DNA of 64,000 nucleotides from Ancistrus triradiatus (Eukaryota > Chordata > Actinopteri > Siluriformes > Loricariidae): assembly GCA_025084515.1 (NCBI GenBank), contig JAJAGP010000045.1, forward strand, positions 709,501 to 773,500. Reading direction: 5' to 3'. The notes under the pieces are model-generated. The model had not been told where the DNA came from. It made no database searches and worked only from the letters and a program-made list of their open reading frames with translations. A program made the translations under genes and the position numbers. Positions 13,357 through 22,821 of the stretch are shown piece after piece (the stretch's first letter is position 1; every line of letters starts with the position of its first letter).

Positions 13357-16300
13357 ATTAATATTATTATTAGCAGTAGTATTACTATTGTTATTATTAT
13401 ATTATATTATATTATATTATATTATTAGATTTTTTGCCCAGATTCTAACACGGACTGGAAGATCGCCCAGTTCGGTGGTGGGTTCGCAAATTACCGCAGT
13501 GCCCAAATAAAGTTTATTCTTCATGTTTATCCACATTTTCCTGGTCAGAGTTGTTCCAGGGCTCTGGATGTTCCAGGTGCTTAATCCCAGAGAACACCGT
13601 GTGCAGACGGTACCAAAATGGTAATAAAGCGCCCCTCTCAGAACCCTCTCAGACTGTACCTCATAAGGATAGTATATTGACTCACTTATTTCTAACATCA
13701 GACGTATTTAAGCCGCCAGAAGATCCTTAACACCGCTATCCCACCTCACACACTGAACCTGTTATCTCCTAAAGTAAATACCCCCCTAAATAGGAAATAA
13801 AACAATAAAGTCCCTAAAGCATTATTTCCAGCAGCTCGGGTGTTGCTCATTCCTCGCGAGCCAGCAATCGTAGAAAAGCAGATTGCAGTTTTGTTTATAA
13901 GCGTTGTCTTTCCTCATCCACCACTTCCTTCCATCTTGATGGATTAAACACGCCGGAGCAAGATTACCACCGGAGCTGAAATTCTTAGCCATTATTTTAT
14001 TTTTAATTCACTTTAATTTTGGCCTGATAACATCTGCACTGCCAGCTCCGCATGGCAGGACTGTAAGTCTTAGCCGGCAGCGGCGTGCTCAGGACCATCG
14101 GTCTCTAAACCCGGCCGTTTCGCTGACAAAGACCTGGCTAACTTATGGAGGCCACATTTTAGCGTCTCCTTTGCATTTAAAACACATCATTTGCTTGCCT
14201 GCCTCTATAACTTGTATGGAATAACGAATTCTTCCCTGTTTTCTCCTCAGTTTACCGACCAGCAAACAGAGTTACAGAATAAGATCACACTGTGTGAGAA
14301 ATGGAATGGTAAATGGAAAAGCATGTCTTAGAAATGCATTTCTGCATCTGCAGTAACTGTTCTAAGAGGGTAGCCCACCATTAGGACCAGTTTGAGGCCC
14401 GGTGCTGTCTTGGGGCACGACTGGCTGTACCGGAGTAAGATCCGGCTGGATGGGGGATATCACCTGAGATAAACTGGAAGTGCGTTATTCCAAAACGTGA
14501 TAAAGATCATAAACGCTTTGCTTTAATGAACAGAATAGAAAGCTCACACAGGGTCCTCGGTGCATTTTGACCAGAAAAATGTCTCGTTTCAGCCTAAACT
14601 TGAGTCACGATTCAGTACACAGGGATTCAGTGATTCAGATTCACAACAGCTCTTTCTCGGTGCAAATCTCTGCTGTTTATGATATATTCCTTTATTTAAA
14701 ATCTACAGCGCTGTATTCTTAGTGCAAATACATCTCCATGTTTCCTAAAATGGTTAGTTTATAAGAGCCAACCAAAAGGAAACCAAAAGGAAGCACCCTG
14801 AGTTTCAATCCATTACTCACTAAATTCCATGAAAATTTAAGACTTCATTATAAAACGTTTTGTGTTAATGACTTTGGCCGACTGTAGGTTAATGTCAGTG
14901 TTTTAAACATGAACATTACTTATAGTGTCCTTTCCATATCTCAGCTCTTATACAGTATAAACAGTATAAACCAAACACTCGGTAAACTCATCAGTCCATG
15001 ATCCATTTGAAGATATTCCCATCATAAATCAGAGAGCACCTGAAAAATACAACTCCTTAAATGCATATAATGCCTTAATCAGGGGGGATTTTTGGGGGAT
15101 CTGGAGCCGATTCATTCAATTTCCATTATTCCTTATCGGAAACATTCATAAGTCCTCGGTTCTCGACACGCCTTCTATAACGGATTAATGCCGAGAACCG
15201 AGGTACCGCTGTATAATTATGCAGGATCCCATTACAGGCACTAAGGAAATTACGTTAGCATGTGTGAATCGGTCACGGATGTTTCTCCGTGCTGTGGCGC
15301 GGCAGAATAAAATGTAAACAAAATTCTCCATTGTAGCAGAGCTTAAATAACACGAATGAAAACTTTCCTTTTCTACTTCTGAAGAATGACAAGTGTGTAC
15401 TTTTCTTGTATGAAAATGTAAACAAAAATAACCTTTAATTCTCACTGAGAACTGTGGGCATGACGCATGATTGCGCCCTCTGGTGTCCAAAAAGGCAATT
15501 GCGTTAGGCAAAAAGGCAATGCACATTGTAACGTTTTTGTGATGATGGGTCGTTACACCCCTTGCAGCCACTATGATATTATGGTCACTATCCAGCGAAG
15601 TTACAATAGGAGTCGGGTTCGACTGTATATAAATAAGCAGGCAGCAAAGAGGTTTGGTTTCAGAGTCCATCATAAAACAGTCTTCACCATTATCCAGAGT
15701 ACCCGTGTGCTAGCACAGCAGGAGACTAAGATGAATTCATTGCAGTGGAATCAGGTCGGTGTGAACCCGCAGCCATGCCGGTTCTTGTCAAAGACCCCTG
15801 GTTTAATGGAAAGCGTGACGTTATCTCCCAGCCTTTCCCTCTCGGAGTTAACAGAACGCGGTTCTTTGAATAACAGTGCATATTAAACAGCGCAGGCGCC
15901 GAGCGTTTAAAGACGTTTGCGCTGAACTCTATTGATTGTGCGGTGGCTGTGTCAACCTCCATCTCCTTGGCCGGGAGAGGGGCAGATAATGAGGTTCCGG
16001 TTAAACATCCAGCACTTATGAGGAAGGAGAGGAAAAAAAAAAAAACACATTCTAGCAGCTCTGTGCACTCCAATATATTTTGTATGGTCTAATTAACCCT
16101 GTAAGCAATCTCAATTACTCGGTGCTCAGGGAAGCGGCGGCTGCACGCACTCCTTTAAGCAAGTCTGTTATCCTTTTAGAAGAAGATCCAAGGAGGCAGC
16201 TTCGGACAACTGAACTCTCGACTTCATTTGTCTTTGGCCAAGTTTGATGGCTGCGCGTTTAAAAACCCATTCAATCTTATAAACCAAAAATTAAATGTAC

Positions 16301-19300
16301 TCAGCTGTGATGGTCCTCCGTGCATCTGCTATTTATATGCTAATTTCCCCCTCTTACCGGGAAGGTCTTGCAAATTATTACAGCAAACCAATAACTCAGG
16401 TGTACGGACTGGCAGGCCTGCTGGCCACCGAGCGAAATGAAATGCTCAGAGGCTCGTGAAAGTACACCGGCGGCTCCGAACAGGGGACGCCCCAGAGCTA
16501 TTGTCTCTCTAGGCATTTTAACGTTTTAACAGTCGTGCACGAAGCACCGAGCACAAACACAAAGCAGCACTGGCTTCGCATACGTCATACCGGCAAGATG
16601 TTCGGTTCCTGCGCCCCTTTGACCGAAATTACCCCAGCATTTCAGGCTCACAACGTCAAAAGAATACAGAAAAAAACCCTGCCACGTGAATTCATTAAAT
16701 GCTCCGTGTTACACCGAAAGCGTCCACTTTGAGGCCCGAATTGTGATTACAGGTAAGCCATAAGAGAGAGCGATGGAGATTTGCTGGAAATGTGTGTGAT
16801 GGAGATAAACAGCAGATGATGGATGGAGGTCTCTTAATTTACCACAGTTTAATGGGCCCTCTCAGAGCCGTCCGCCGTCTGGGGATCGGCCTAAATGAGA
16901 CCTTAAAACCCCAAAACTCGTCCCCTGGGGTTAAGTTCAGGCAGGCTGCATATATTCGACTGAATGAAACTGACTTTAGATTGCACCAACTGGAGCGTCG
17001 AGCTTTTATTAGCCCTGTAAATTAAATCAAACGCCGCAGTAATAAATTCAACGTGAATATAATAACACAAGCACATCATACACAATCCATCATGTCTACA
17101 CTCTCTGCGTTATTTCCTTCAACACTTTATTTAGGTCCACTATTGTCTTATATGCTATAGTTTCATATTCTGATTTATTATACTCTTCACGATATTGTAT
17201 TCGGTTTAATTTATTTTAGTCCATATTATTACTTTTACTTTAAATCCATTCCCTTTTTTCATTTTTATATTAAGCTTCTGCTCATTCCAACTATTACTAT
17301 AGACTCATTCATTAACTGACTTGGACCCTGACTTGAGGTCAGGTCCCTTTTTGAGTCCTGGTCCTAACAAGGTTTCTTCCTGATAACATTTAGGGAGTTT
17401 TTCCTTGCCACTGTTACCCTAGGCTTCGGGTCTTCATAATAGAAAACTGTAAAGCCTTTTATGACAGAACATGCTGAATAAAACCATGTTGAAAGTATTT
17501 CCTGATAGAGTTTAAATGTTACACTAAATAATATTTTAGTTTCTTAAGCGTGCTTTCTACTTTTCGCTATATTTAGGAACGAGAGTCGTACAGAACGAGC
17601 AGTACCGGTGTGTACTTTATAGCCGAGCCTTTCGCTTACATCCAACTGAATAAAGTATCTGGCTTCTGTAAGTACCGGTGAGCAGACTGTAAAGAATCCC
17701 TGATGGGTCTGGAATAAAGAAAGGAGCCGAGATAGACACGGTTTATCTTCAGTTAGCCAATGGGGGGAAAACATGCACTGAGACACATCAATTATTGCTG
17801 TTCTTCTCCATCCTGATAAGATTTCTTATCGGTGTAAACAATGCAATATTCCCTCTGGCGCAGGGGTAAACGTGCACCTTTTTAGCGAAGTCGAAAAGGT
17901 GGTTGCTCTACAAATTCAGGGAGCTTAACGTTAAACCCCCGTGACCAGTAATTATGGACGATCACAGCACTGAAGGCTCGTGTCCAAAAAGCCAGGGACT
18001 GTCCAAGCGAGCAGCGCGGTGAAGAAGAACCATCAGCCGAGCATCAGAGCAACTTATTACAGGTTAGAGTGATAGATTTGATTTTTATATGACTTTCAGA
18101 TTTTAGTCATTTTACTGAGTTTTTCATCTTTTAGGGATATCATTTTTTCTATCTTTACACGTTGGTCAGTTAGGCTATGTAACCCTTTCATGTAATTGTT
18201 TTAGATAAAATGATAGTTGCCTCCGGGTTCAAATCCCGGGAGGGGCTTACAACATCGAGGTCAAGTGGTGCGTTGCAGAAAAACCCAGCCACTGGGGGTG
18301 CGGTCGCCGTGCCAGTCTCAAGTAAAAGGGCATCTGGCATAAGACCTGTGCTAAATCTAATGCGCAGACAGTCCTCTATGGCGACCCCTATGGGAGCAGC
18401 TGAAAAACGATATTTAACTTTACTCCAGCGACCAAAACGCATCTAATGGTCACTTTAACAGTCGAGGTTTTCTAATAACAGGAAATAAAAATCTGTCTCA
18501 GATGCATCTAATTCACGTCTGAATGACAGAAAACTAGTAGCCTTGCGGCACCTGCTGACAAAAGAGATTCACAGTCTCGAAAACATAATGTTCCTTTCAT
18601 TTTGGTTTTTAGTAAGTGTTTCAAATGTTATAAAAGGAGCAAAGATATGAATGACTGCATTGTACAGTACTGTATCTAACGTATTGTGTTCATATTATTG
18701 TTTAAATAAAACACTGTGCAAAATATCTAAACTACTACTATTGTATGTAATGTACTAAATTGATAAAGCTCATAATTACAATTACATTAAAGTATTATAT
18801 ATTCTCTTCTTTATTCGTTCATATTGATAATGTGTGTCAAGTTTTTTTTTACCCATGAAAACCAAACAAAGTTCATTTAGACACTTTTCATTTTAATTCA
18901 GTTTATTTTACAGGTTTGGCCAATTTTGGCTGGATAAAGTATCCTCCCCGAAAAACAAACGTCTCACTAGTGTAAAGTTAGAAATATTTGGTATAACTTC
19001 TTTTTCAAAAATATAATCATGACTGTTCCATTGAATCTGTGAAAGGCTGATCGTATGTCTTAATGCTGACAGATCAATTGTGTAGCAGTTAAAACAATCC
19101 CCACAAACACAAGTGTTAATGAACAGACTTAACGTTTTAGTTCCCCGAGTTTATTGGAAGCCACGTTATTCACTTCTGTAAGGTGGAATTTGTTTACGCT
19201 GCTTAGTAAATACTTCAGATAAAGCGCCTACCTAGCATGAATCTCTCATAGCATAATAAATACAAACCAGCTCTGATTTGGGGTTATTTATTACTGCCAG

Positions 19301-22300
19301 AGCTACAGAAAAGTCACCCTGCTGGATAATGAGTGAAGTTGTAACACAAGTGAGTCTTAAAGCATATTCACTTTCGACCAAAATGGCTAAAAACACACCG
19401 TTGCCGAAAAATACTCTACATTTGTAGCATTGCCTCTCCACCAATCAGCAGCAGGAGAAAAAAAGCCGGAAATTTGTGCATGTCAGCGCCACGATAAAGC
19501 GAATAAAGTAACAGAATGCTTTTAAGGCTAAAAAGGAAAAACTAATTATGATAAAGTTGTTGCTTTATCACAAAGCCTTGGCTTTTTGCATCGGGGACGG
19601 TGCTGACAGTGATAAAGCCTTACAGGCTGAGCCGCGCCGCTTTGTCACTGTCACTCGGCTGCTTCCCTCTTTTTTTAACCTGTTAAAGGCAGATATCATG
19701 TGTCATAATGATGTGTCCCCTAACTGCGAGGTCCCATTCGGCCCCCGATCTCCATTAACGGCCGGCTCTCCTGCGTCTCACAGCCGAGGCGCGGTGCGAG
19801 TGCAGAACCAGCACTGCAAATGCTCCTCTCTCTTCGCTGCGGATTTCTGTCATTATTCTGGAGTTATGTGCTCAGGATCAAACGTTCCATCACGCTTGCC
19901 TTCAGTAATTATTACAAATATATTTATAAAAACAAGCGACACTGAGGAGCAAAAAGCCCCAGTGTCGTATGTGTTATGAAATGGCGCCCTCTTCTGGCAA
20001 AACCAATGCACTCACTTCTACTGTACAGGCAACGTCTGCGCCTTTTAACGGCCATCCAAAGGAGGTCTTGAAATGATATTAAATTCTAATAGCAAATAAA
20101 AATCTATTTTTTTAACTCCGGCTGTAAACAGACTCAAAAAGGCAAACCGCGCTGCCCGACATATGCCATTAGAGCATGCAATATTATTATTAGTATTATT
20201 TAAGTACTGCCAGTGTATTATTATTATTTTGTTGCGCTCCAGTGCAGTGCATTCTGCTTACTTCAAGTTCTCTTTCATCTATTTATGACAATAAAACAAG
20301 TGTATCCTTTAAAAATACATTCGTTTGAACAAAAGTCAAAAAATATATGAAAGCACTGATAAATAAGAATGAAATGTATAAAATGACAAAGGTTCTAATC
20401 AATCAGATCCACTATAAACTACTGCTAACGAACTCTGATCTGTCCTGACAGCAGGAAAATAAGGATACTCACCACTCTTCTCCGTCTGGTTTTGTAGTCT
20501 ATATGAAGCTCGTCGTGATTCCTCAGGGCTTTCTCAAGAGATTTCTTCAGCTCAGTGGCCTTCCTCATCAGATGCTCCTCCACACCGACCTTGGTAAAAA
20601 CCTGCAGATCAAATCAAGTCAAAAGTGGAGAAACAATCCCAGTAATGATTAAGATGACGAGTAAAGTGGTCAAAACCACTGACTATAAAATACAACACAA
20701 TAAAGCCTCTAAAGCTTGCTTTCATAATGTTCAGAACGCATTCAAATCCCACCTCTGCTGGCTCCTTAAGTAAGGCCCTTAACCAAAAACTGCCTGGAAC
20801 CTACACTAGATGTCTGAATGGTTTACTCTTTACTAAAGACACCAAATCCTAACAGGGTCCTTTGGCTGGCATAAAGGTTTCTGCTCGCATTAGGGAATGA
20901 CGTCTAGCACCAAGCACTTCTGTAGATCAGTCTGGATAAGGGTGTAGCCTAATGCTGTAGATGGAAATGCCCCTCTAACTCCAACCCAATCCTTTCTACT
21001 AAAACCACCACCAAACACTGTACAGTTTGAAACACCATCACTTATTAGCCTGATCCTATGCAGGTTACCTGGACCCAGGACTGGACCATGGGGAGGTGTC
21101 TGCTGCTGATGAGTCTGTGCAGGTCCTTAATGGTGTTCACGACCGCCTCATTCTCCTCCGTCTCTTTCACATTCAAATCTGTTCACAAAGAGAAATGGCT
21201 CATTTTTCTCCTCCTTAATTTGGACACAATCGATTCCTCTCAGCCTAATAACTGAGGCGAGGGCAGAAGCCCAAAGTGTTACCGACCGGTGGAGACGTGC
21301 AGGTCGAGCTGATAGGTGTGAGACATGAGTCCAGTGCTGCGGATAAACAGATCGTCATCCACGCCCTCCTCGGCGTCACTCTTCTCATCAGCCTCTTTTT
21401 CCTCCTCCATCGTCCCTCCACTCAGGTCTCTGCTGCAGCACGGCTGTTCGTCCGCGGCCTGCCGGGGCTCGGTGCACGGTTTCTCCCCGGCTCCTGTCGG
21501 ATCAGCGCCGAAGAGGTCGAAATGGTCCGGCATGACCAAGGTCAAGCAGTTGTTCATCTCGACCAGAGATTCCTCGATCTCAGCTGCCATTTCTGAGAGG
21601 TCAGAGGTATTTAGGTGATATTCTCATCTAACGTTTGAATCTTTGGTTTTAAAGTTGACATTGGACTGAAGATAATCGTAGCAAACTCTCAGAAATAAGT
21701 CGCTGATGGCGGTCAAAGCTGACGCCGATACAGTTAGAGAGCAGGGTGGTTATATATCCATGGCCGATATCAGATTTCTTTGCAACTTATAAAACTTATA
21801 CACGCACCAGTTCTGTTTGCACTCCCAATTAAAAACTAATAAAATGTTTTACTGCACTTAAGAACAACCAGACACCAGCATCTTTTTGTTTTAGAAAAAA
21901 AAAGTGCAAATACTTGCAAAACTTGCAGAACTTTAAAAGCGTGTGATCATACCTTCCATCTCCTGTTTGGCCTTTTCAAGCCTTCCTTTATAAATCCTCT
22001 CCAGTCTCTGCTGTTTCTCCTCCTGTCTCTTCCGCTCTGCCAGCGTTCTGGCTTCCACATCCTGAAAATCCACCTGATAGCAAAGCAGGAATAAAACCCT
22101 ACTGTAATCACAACACATCTTCATTTACTTCAACCACAGTAAACACGTCAGCATGGTCAGGGTCATGCTGGACCGGCAGTCTGCCTTTAGAAACCTAGAT
22201 ATAGAGGCATGCTGATTCTTCTGGCTGGTTTTAAAAAGTGTGGCTCCACATCCGATTTAACTGCAGCCACACCACTCACCTTCTTAACTTGCTTCAGAAA

Positions 22301-22821
22301 GTGGTAGCCCAGAGCCAGCTTCTTGTAGGCGTCCCCGTACTCGGCCTGCCAGGCCTGCACAGTCTGGATCGCCTGCGTCTTCAGCTTCTTGGCTACTTCT
22401 TTCGGCGGAGGAAGCGGCTGATCGACGTCTGTCTCCACCGTCAGCTCCAGGAACTCCTGCAGGTTTGTGACCAGGAGAACTCGGAAGTGATGGGAACGGC
22501 TGAAGAGCTCCGTGGCCATCTGAAAAGCAGAGAGCCGGATCTCGGCATGCTCCTGGTTCAGCTGCGTCATGATCAGGTGGTAGAAGTGGTCGATGTAGTC
22601 GTTGGAGAGCCTGGTGGGGGGGAGGCGAGAGTAAATATCAGGTAATTGCACCACAGGTATGCAGTGGATGTGAGGTTCTGTTTCACTGCTATTCCGTGAT
22701 ATTGCTCGTACTTGCAGATCTTTTTGACTTCCTTCATTTTGGCTTGATTGAGCTGAGGTTCTCCAGAGGTAGTCAGCTCCTCTACCAGCTCAGACAACTT
22801 ATCTCGCTTTTCCTGATCCAT
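2669..22821 (-). CDS. uvssa: UV-stimulated scaffold protein A (UVSSA), 11 coding exons, 3' end outside window
   Basis: Coding exons on the minus strand: 22821-22712, 22610-22280, 22073-21953, 21592-21287, 21178-21069, 20601-20473, 8437-8311, 3918-3711, 3479-3342, 3054-2871, 2780-2669. They join in one frame for 625 residues. UVSSA acts in the nucleus in transcription-coupled nucleotide excision repair: it joins CSA/CSB at stalled RNA polymerase II, brings USP7 and recruits TFIIH. Visible parts: N-terminal VHS/ENTH-like helical domain (about 1-147), a charged linker, an Asp14 tract (376-389), the TFIIH p62-binding motif F390-E-E-V393 followed by K396 (matching human F408, V411, K414), the DUF2043 region (about 500-600) and a C571/C581/C589/H592 zinc finger. 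The start MDQ matches the human protein. About 85 C-terminal residues known from human UVSSA (709 aa) are absent here, so the last exon(s) should lie left of position 1. Identification is from remembered family sequence; splice sites were read directly. Confidence 0.96.
2871..3054 (-). CDS. uvssa: uvssa coding exon 10 (DUF2043, first half of zinc finger)
   Basis: Residues 527-588. Contains TSQHQFWVPQEVDEEV, ITFAGSFRPVEHKC and the first two zinc-finger cysteines C571 and C581, ending CERQDRIK. Acceptor TCTCAG|GTAC. The donor is non-canonical GC: AAG|GCAAGT, which fits the known GC-AG consensus; the nearest GT (two bases on) would break the frame. Confidence 0.94.
3342..3479 (-). CDS. uvssa: uvssa coding exon 9
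   Basis: Residues 481-526. Variable start (SASGGSAKCPSTGG), then the conserved core TPVVPFGLDLYYWGEEQPT followed by AGKIIK, the start of the DUF2043 region. Acceptor GTTTCAG|TGC, donor CAA|GTACAG. Confidence 0.94.
3711..3918 (-). CDS. uvssa: uvssa coding exon 8 (Pro/Ala-rich linker)
   Basis: Residues 412-480: a Pro/Ala/Ser-rich linker with an SPSPSP run coded by a small CCTCAC-type tandem repeat, then KRQKDEELDPTCAAATLRVL, matching human DEEVSDPTSAAAQLRQL. Acceptor TGCCAG|GT, donor ACGAG|GTACTG, phase 2. Confidence 0.92.
4030..5035. repeat. Degenerate purine-rich tandem array in a uvssa intron
   Basis: Repeated variants of 'AGTTTAAAGCGAGGAAGAG' and 'GAGTACAGTTTTAAAGG' alternate over about 1 kb. 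A pair of close copies starts near 4702 and 4871, giving a higher-order period of about 169 bp. Strong purine bias on the plus strand. It lies in the intron between exons 7 and 8. Confidence 0.75.
6666..6695. repeat. (GA)n microsatellite
   Basis: About 15 uninterrupted AG units within the intron between uvssa exons 7 and 8. Confidence 0.95.
7010..7230. promoter_or_regulatory. Candidate conserved noncoding element in uvssa intron
   Basis: Non-repetitive block with several homeodomain-type cores (TAAT, ATTA) and phrases such as AGCTAATGGGAGCTCATTAA, resembling vertebrate enhancer sequence in texture. No conservation data are available here, so this is judgement only. Confidence 0.25.
7849..8065. 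mobile_element. Short Tc1/mariner-type MITE with inverted ends
   Basis: The left end reads CAGTACTGTGCGAAAGTC then TTAGGCCACC; the right end carries the reverse complement, GGTGGCCTAAGACTTTTGCA then CAGTAC. The element is about 215 bp with no coding capacity. Solo ends of the same family occur near 29158, 52163 and 59391. The terminal type is common in fish Tc1-like elements. Confidence 0.8.
8311..8437 (-). CDS. uvssa: uvssa coding exon 7 (Asp tract and TFIIH-binding motif)
   Basis: Residues 370-411 plus one base. After VKAGEE comes a run of fourteen aspartates coded by mixed GAT/GAC, then FEEVLEKEGYEPHIPEHL. By analogy with human UVSSA the F-x-x-V pair docks on the PH domain of TFIIH p62, and the lysine three residues later matches the ubiquitinated K414. 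Acceptor CACCAG|GTC, donor TACG|GTGAGT. Confidence 0.95.
8706..9727 (-). mobile_element. Tc1/mariner element with internally deleted transposase
   Basis: Inverted terminal repeats of about 50 bp (8706 onward, and the reverse complement ending at 9727) are flanked by TA, the Tc1 target. On the minus strand the N-terminal helix-turn-helix region is readable (MARTKEISEELRKRVVDAHQ, 9646 downward), as are the catalytic-domain motifs QQDNDPKHTSRSTKEW and SQSPDLNPME (about 9250-9120). Between them part of the DDE domain is missing and the frames no longer join. At about 1.0 kb it is shorter than the usual ~1.6 kb. It is non-autonomous and sits in the 12 kb uvssa intron. Confidence 0.88.
9100..9712 (-). 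pseudogene. Broken Tc1-like transposase
   Basis: Two disjoint frames carry the HTH N-terminus and the second and third acidic motifs of a DD34E transposase. Lost middle and frame changes make it a pseudogene. DNA binding and TA-targeted cut-and-paste are known for the family, not expected of this copy. Confidence 0.85.
11463..11545 (+). repeat. tRNA-derived SINE head
   Basis: Begins GTGACTGTGGTAGCCTAGCG and runs through an A-box-like region to a B-box-like GGGATCAAATCCC. Same family as 41440-41608 and 59805-59998 but lacking their tail. Sequence to about 11620 resembles a second SINE family in reverse. Confidence 0.75.
11985..12330. promoter_or_regulatory. Candidate conserved noncoding element in uvssa intron
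   Basis: Unique block mixing T-rich homeodomain-like sites (TTTAATTTACTC, TTAATTGCC) with GC-rich E-box and Sp-type words. No repeats seen. Proposed only from its texture. Confidence 0.25.
13165..13227. repeat. (AC)n microsatellite inside a SINE-like block
   Basis: About 31 AC units. The flanks (13085-13164 and 13228-13290) look like a fish SINE tail and head in reverse orientation, with GGTCAGGGTCACAG and GGGATTTAACCGGATCTC. Confidence 0.9.
13323..13428. repeat. (GA)n and (ATATT)n microsatellites
   Basis: A GA run at 13323-13353, then TTA-rich sequence, then about six ATATT units ending at 13428. Confidence 0.9.
15154..15203. repeat. Hairpin-forming inverted repeat of a dispersed fish element
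   Basis: CCTCGGTTCTCG (15154-15165) and its exact reverse complement CGAGAACCGAGG (15192-15203), separated by 26 bases. It looks like part of a dispersed element spanning roughly 15.1-15.7 kb; I cannot name the family. Confidence 0.55.
16080..16450. promoter_or_regulatory. Candidate conserved noncoding element in uvssa intron
   Basis: Unique sequence with GTCTAATTAACCCTG, TCTCAATTACTC, ATATGCTAATTTCC and AAATTATTACAG words. Closely packed TAAT cores suggest a developmental enhancer; this is untested. Confidence 0.28.
16840..17080. promoter_or_regulatory. Candidate conserved noncoding element in uvssa intron
   Basis: Unique block with CTCTTAATTTACCACAG, CTTTTATTAGCCCTG and TGTAAATTAAATC. Similar in texture to 16080-16450. 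Confidence 0.25.
17290..17485 (+). repeat. Retroelement-like 3' tail
   Basis: Contains AAGGTTTCTTCCTGATAAC and GGGAGTTTTTCCTTGCCACT followed by AAAACTGTAAAGCC and AATAAA. These phrases recur in 3' ends of fish non-LTR elements (L2/CR1-like, from memory). Confidence 0.45.
18215..18425 (+). repeat. SINE-like dispersed repeat
   Basis: Starts with a B-box-like GGGTTCAAATCCCGGGAGG and ends with TCTATGGCGACCCCTATGGG and AGCAGCTGAAAA, a signature of DANA/HE-type fish SINE tails. Confidence 0.6.
18513..18580. repeat. Short dispersed repeat, copy 1
   Basis: GAATGACAGAAAACTAG, a variable core and CACCTGCTGACA with AGATTCACAGTC. A near-match lies at 24441-24505. Family unknown. Confidence 0.6.
19540..19970. 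promoter_or_regulatory. Candidate conserved noncoding element in uvssa intron
   Basis: A 430-bp unique block that is open in one plus-strand frame for 143 codons but has no recognisable protein similarity. Contains GATAAAGC-type GATA sites twice. More likely noncoding regulatory sequence than an exon. Confidence 0.22.
20473..20601 (-). CDS. uvssa: uvssa coding exon 6
   Basis: Residues 327-369, 43 whole codons. Opens VFTKVGVEEHLMRKATELKK and ends in a basic RRRRV. Acceptor CTGCAG|GTTT, donor GTG|GTGAGT. It is followed by the gene's longest intron (20472 to 8438, about 12 kb). Confidence 0.93.
20735..20975 (+). repeat. Decayed SINE
   Basis: Head remnant CAAATCCCACCTCTGC, a CTTAAGTAAGGCCCTTAACC middle and tail remnant GTCTGGATAAGGGTGTAGCC match the family of 59805-59998 at reduced similarity. 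Confidence 0.6.
21069..21178 (-). CDS. uvssa: uvssa coding exon 5
   Basis: Residues 290-326: an acidic beginning (LNVKETEENEAVVNT) and a helical segment ending HLPMVQSWVQ, parallel to human FLPAVCSWIQ. Acceptor GAACAG|ATTTG, donor CAG|GTAACC, phase 0 at the end. Confidence 0.92.
21287..21592 (-). CDS. uvssa: uvssa coding exon 4 (acidic linker)
   Basis: Residues 188-289, a low-conservation acidic linker that keeps the human landmarks EQPCCSRDL and IRSTGLMSHTYQLDL. Acceptor CTCTCAG|AA joins in phase 1. Only a donor reading G|GTCGGT keeps the frame to exon 5; a stronger-looking GTAACA four bases downstream would shift the frame. The 3' boundary is therefore slightly less certain than the others. 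Confidence 0.87.
21953..22073 (-). CDS. uvssa: uvssa coding exon 3
   Basis: Residues 148-187. It opens VDFQDVEARTLAERKRQEE, a strongly conserved highly charged helix with heptad character. Acceptor TATCAG|GTGG and donor GAAG|GTATGA leave phase 1. Confidence 0.94.
22280..22610 (-). CDS. uvssa: uvssa coding exon 2 (VHS-like domain)
   Basis: Residues 37-147, the bulk of the VHS/ENTH-like domain, with the conserved stretches QEHAEIRLSAFQ and EAYKKLALGYHFL-type sequence seen in vertebrate UVSSA (here GDAYKKLALGYHFLKQ). Acceptor CCACCAG|G follows a C-rich tract; donor AAG|GTGAGT ends in phase 0. In the family this domain contacts the CSA ubiquitin ligase. Confidence 0.95.
22712..22821 (-). CDS. 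uvssa: uvssa coding exon 1 (start codon exon)
   Basis: Residues 1-36 and two bases of codon 37. The ATG at 22821-22819 opens a conserved start beginning MDQEKRDKLSELVEELT. The donor reads AA|GTACGA and leaves phase 2, which the next exon completes as Lys37. An in-frame stop lies a few codons upstream of the ATG, fixing the start. Confidence 0.93.

Larger units (their letters stand above)
9728..20472. other. uvssa: Large uvssa intron, remainder
   Basis: Part of the intron between coding exons 6 and 7. It holds SINE pieces (11463-11545, 18215-18425), microsatellites at 13.1-13.4 kb, a hairpin repeat near 15.15 kb, a retroelement-like tail at 17.3-17.5 kb and several unique, homeobox-site-rich blocks. 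No exon was recognised. Confidence 0.7.

Noticed and set aside
15185..15886. Overlapping 162-codon minus and 139-codon plus open frames
   Set aside because: No domain, no splice context, and the region begins with a dispersed repeat hairpin.
22238..22645. 135-codon plus-strand open frame
   Set aside because: Shadow of uvssa exon 2.
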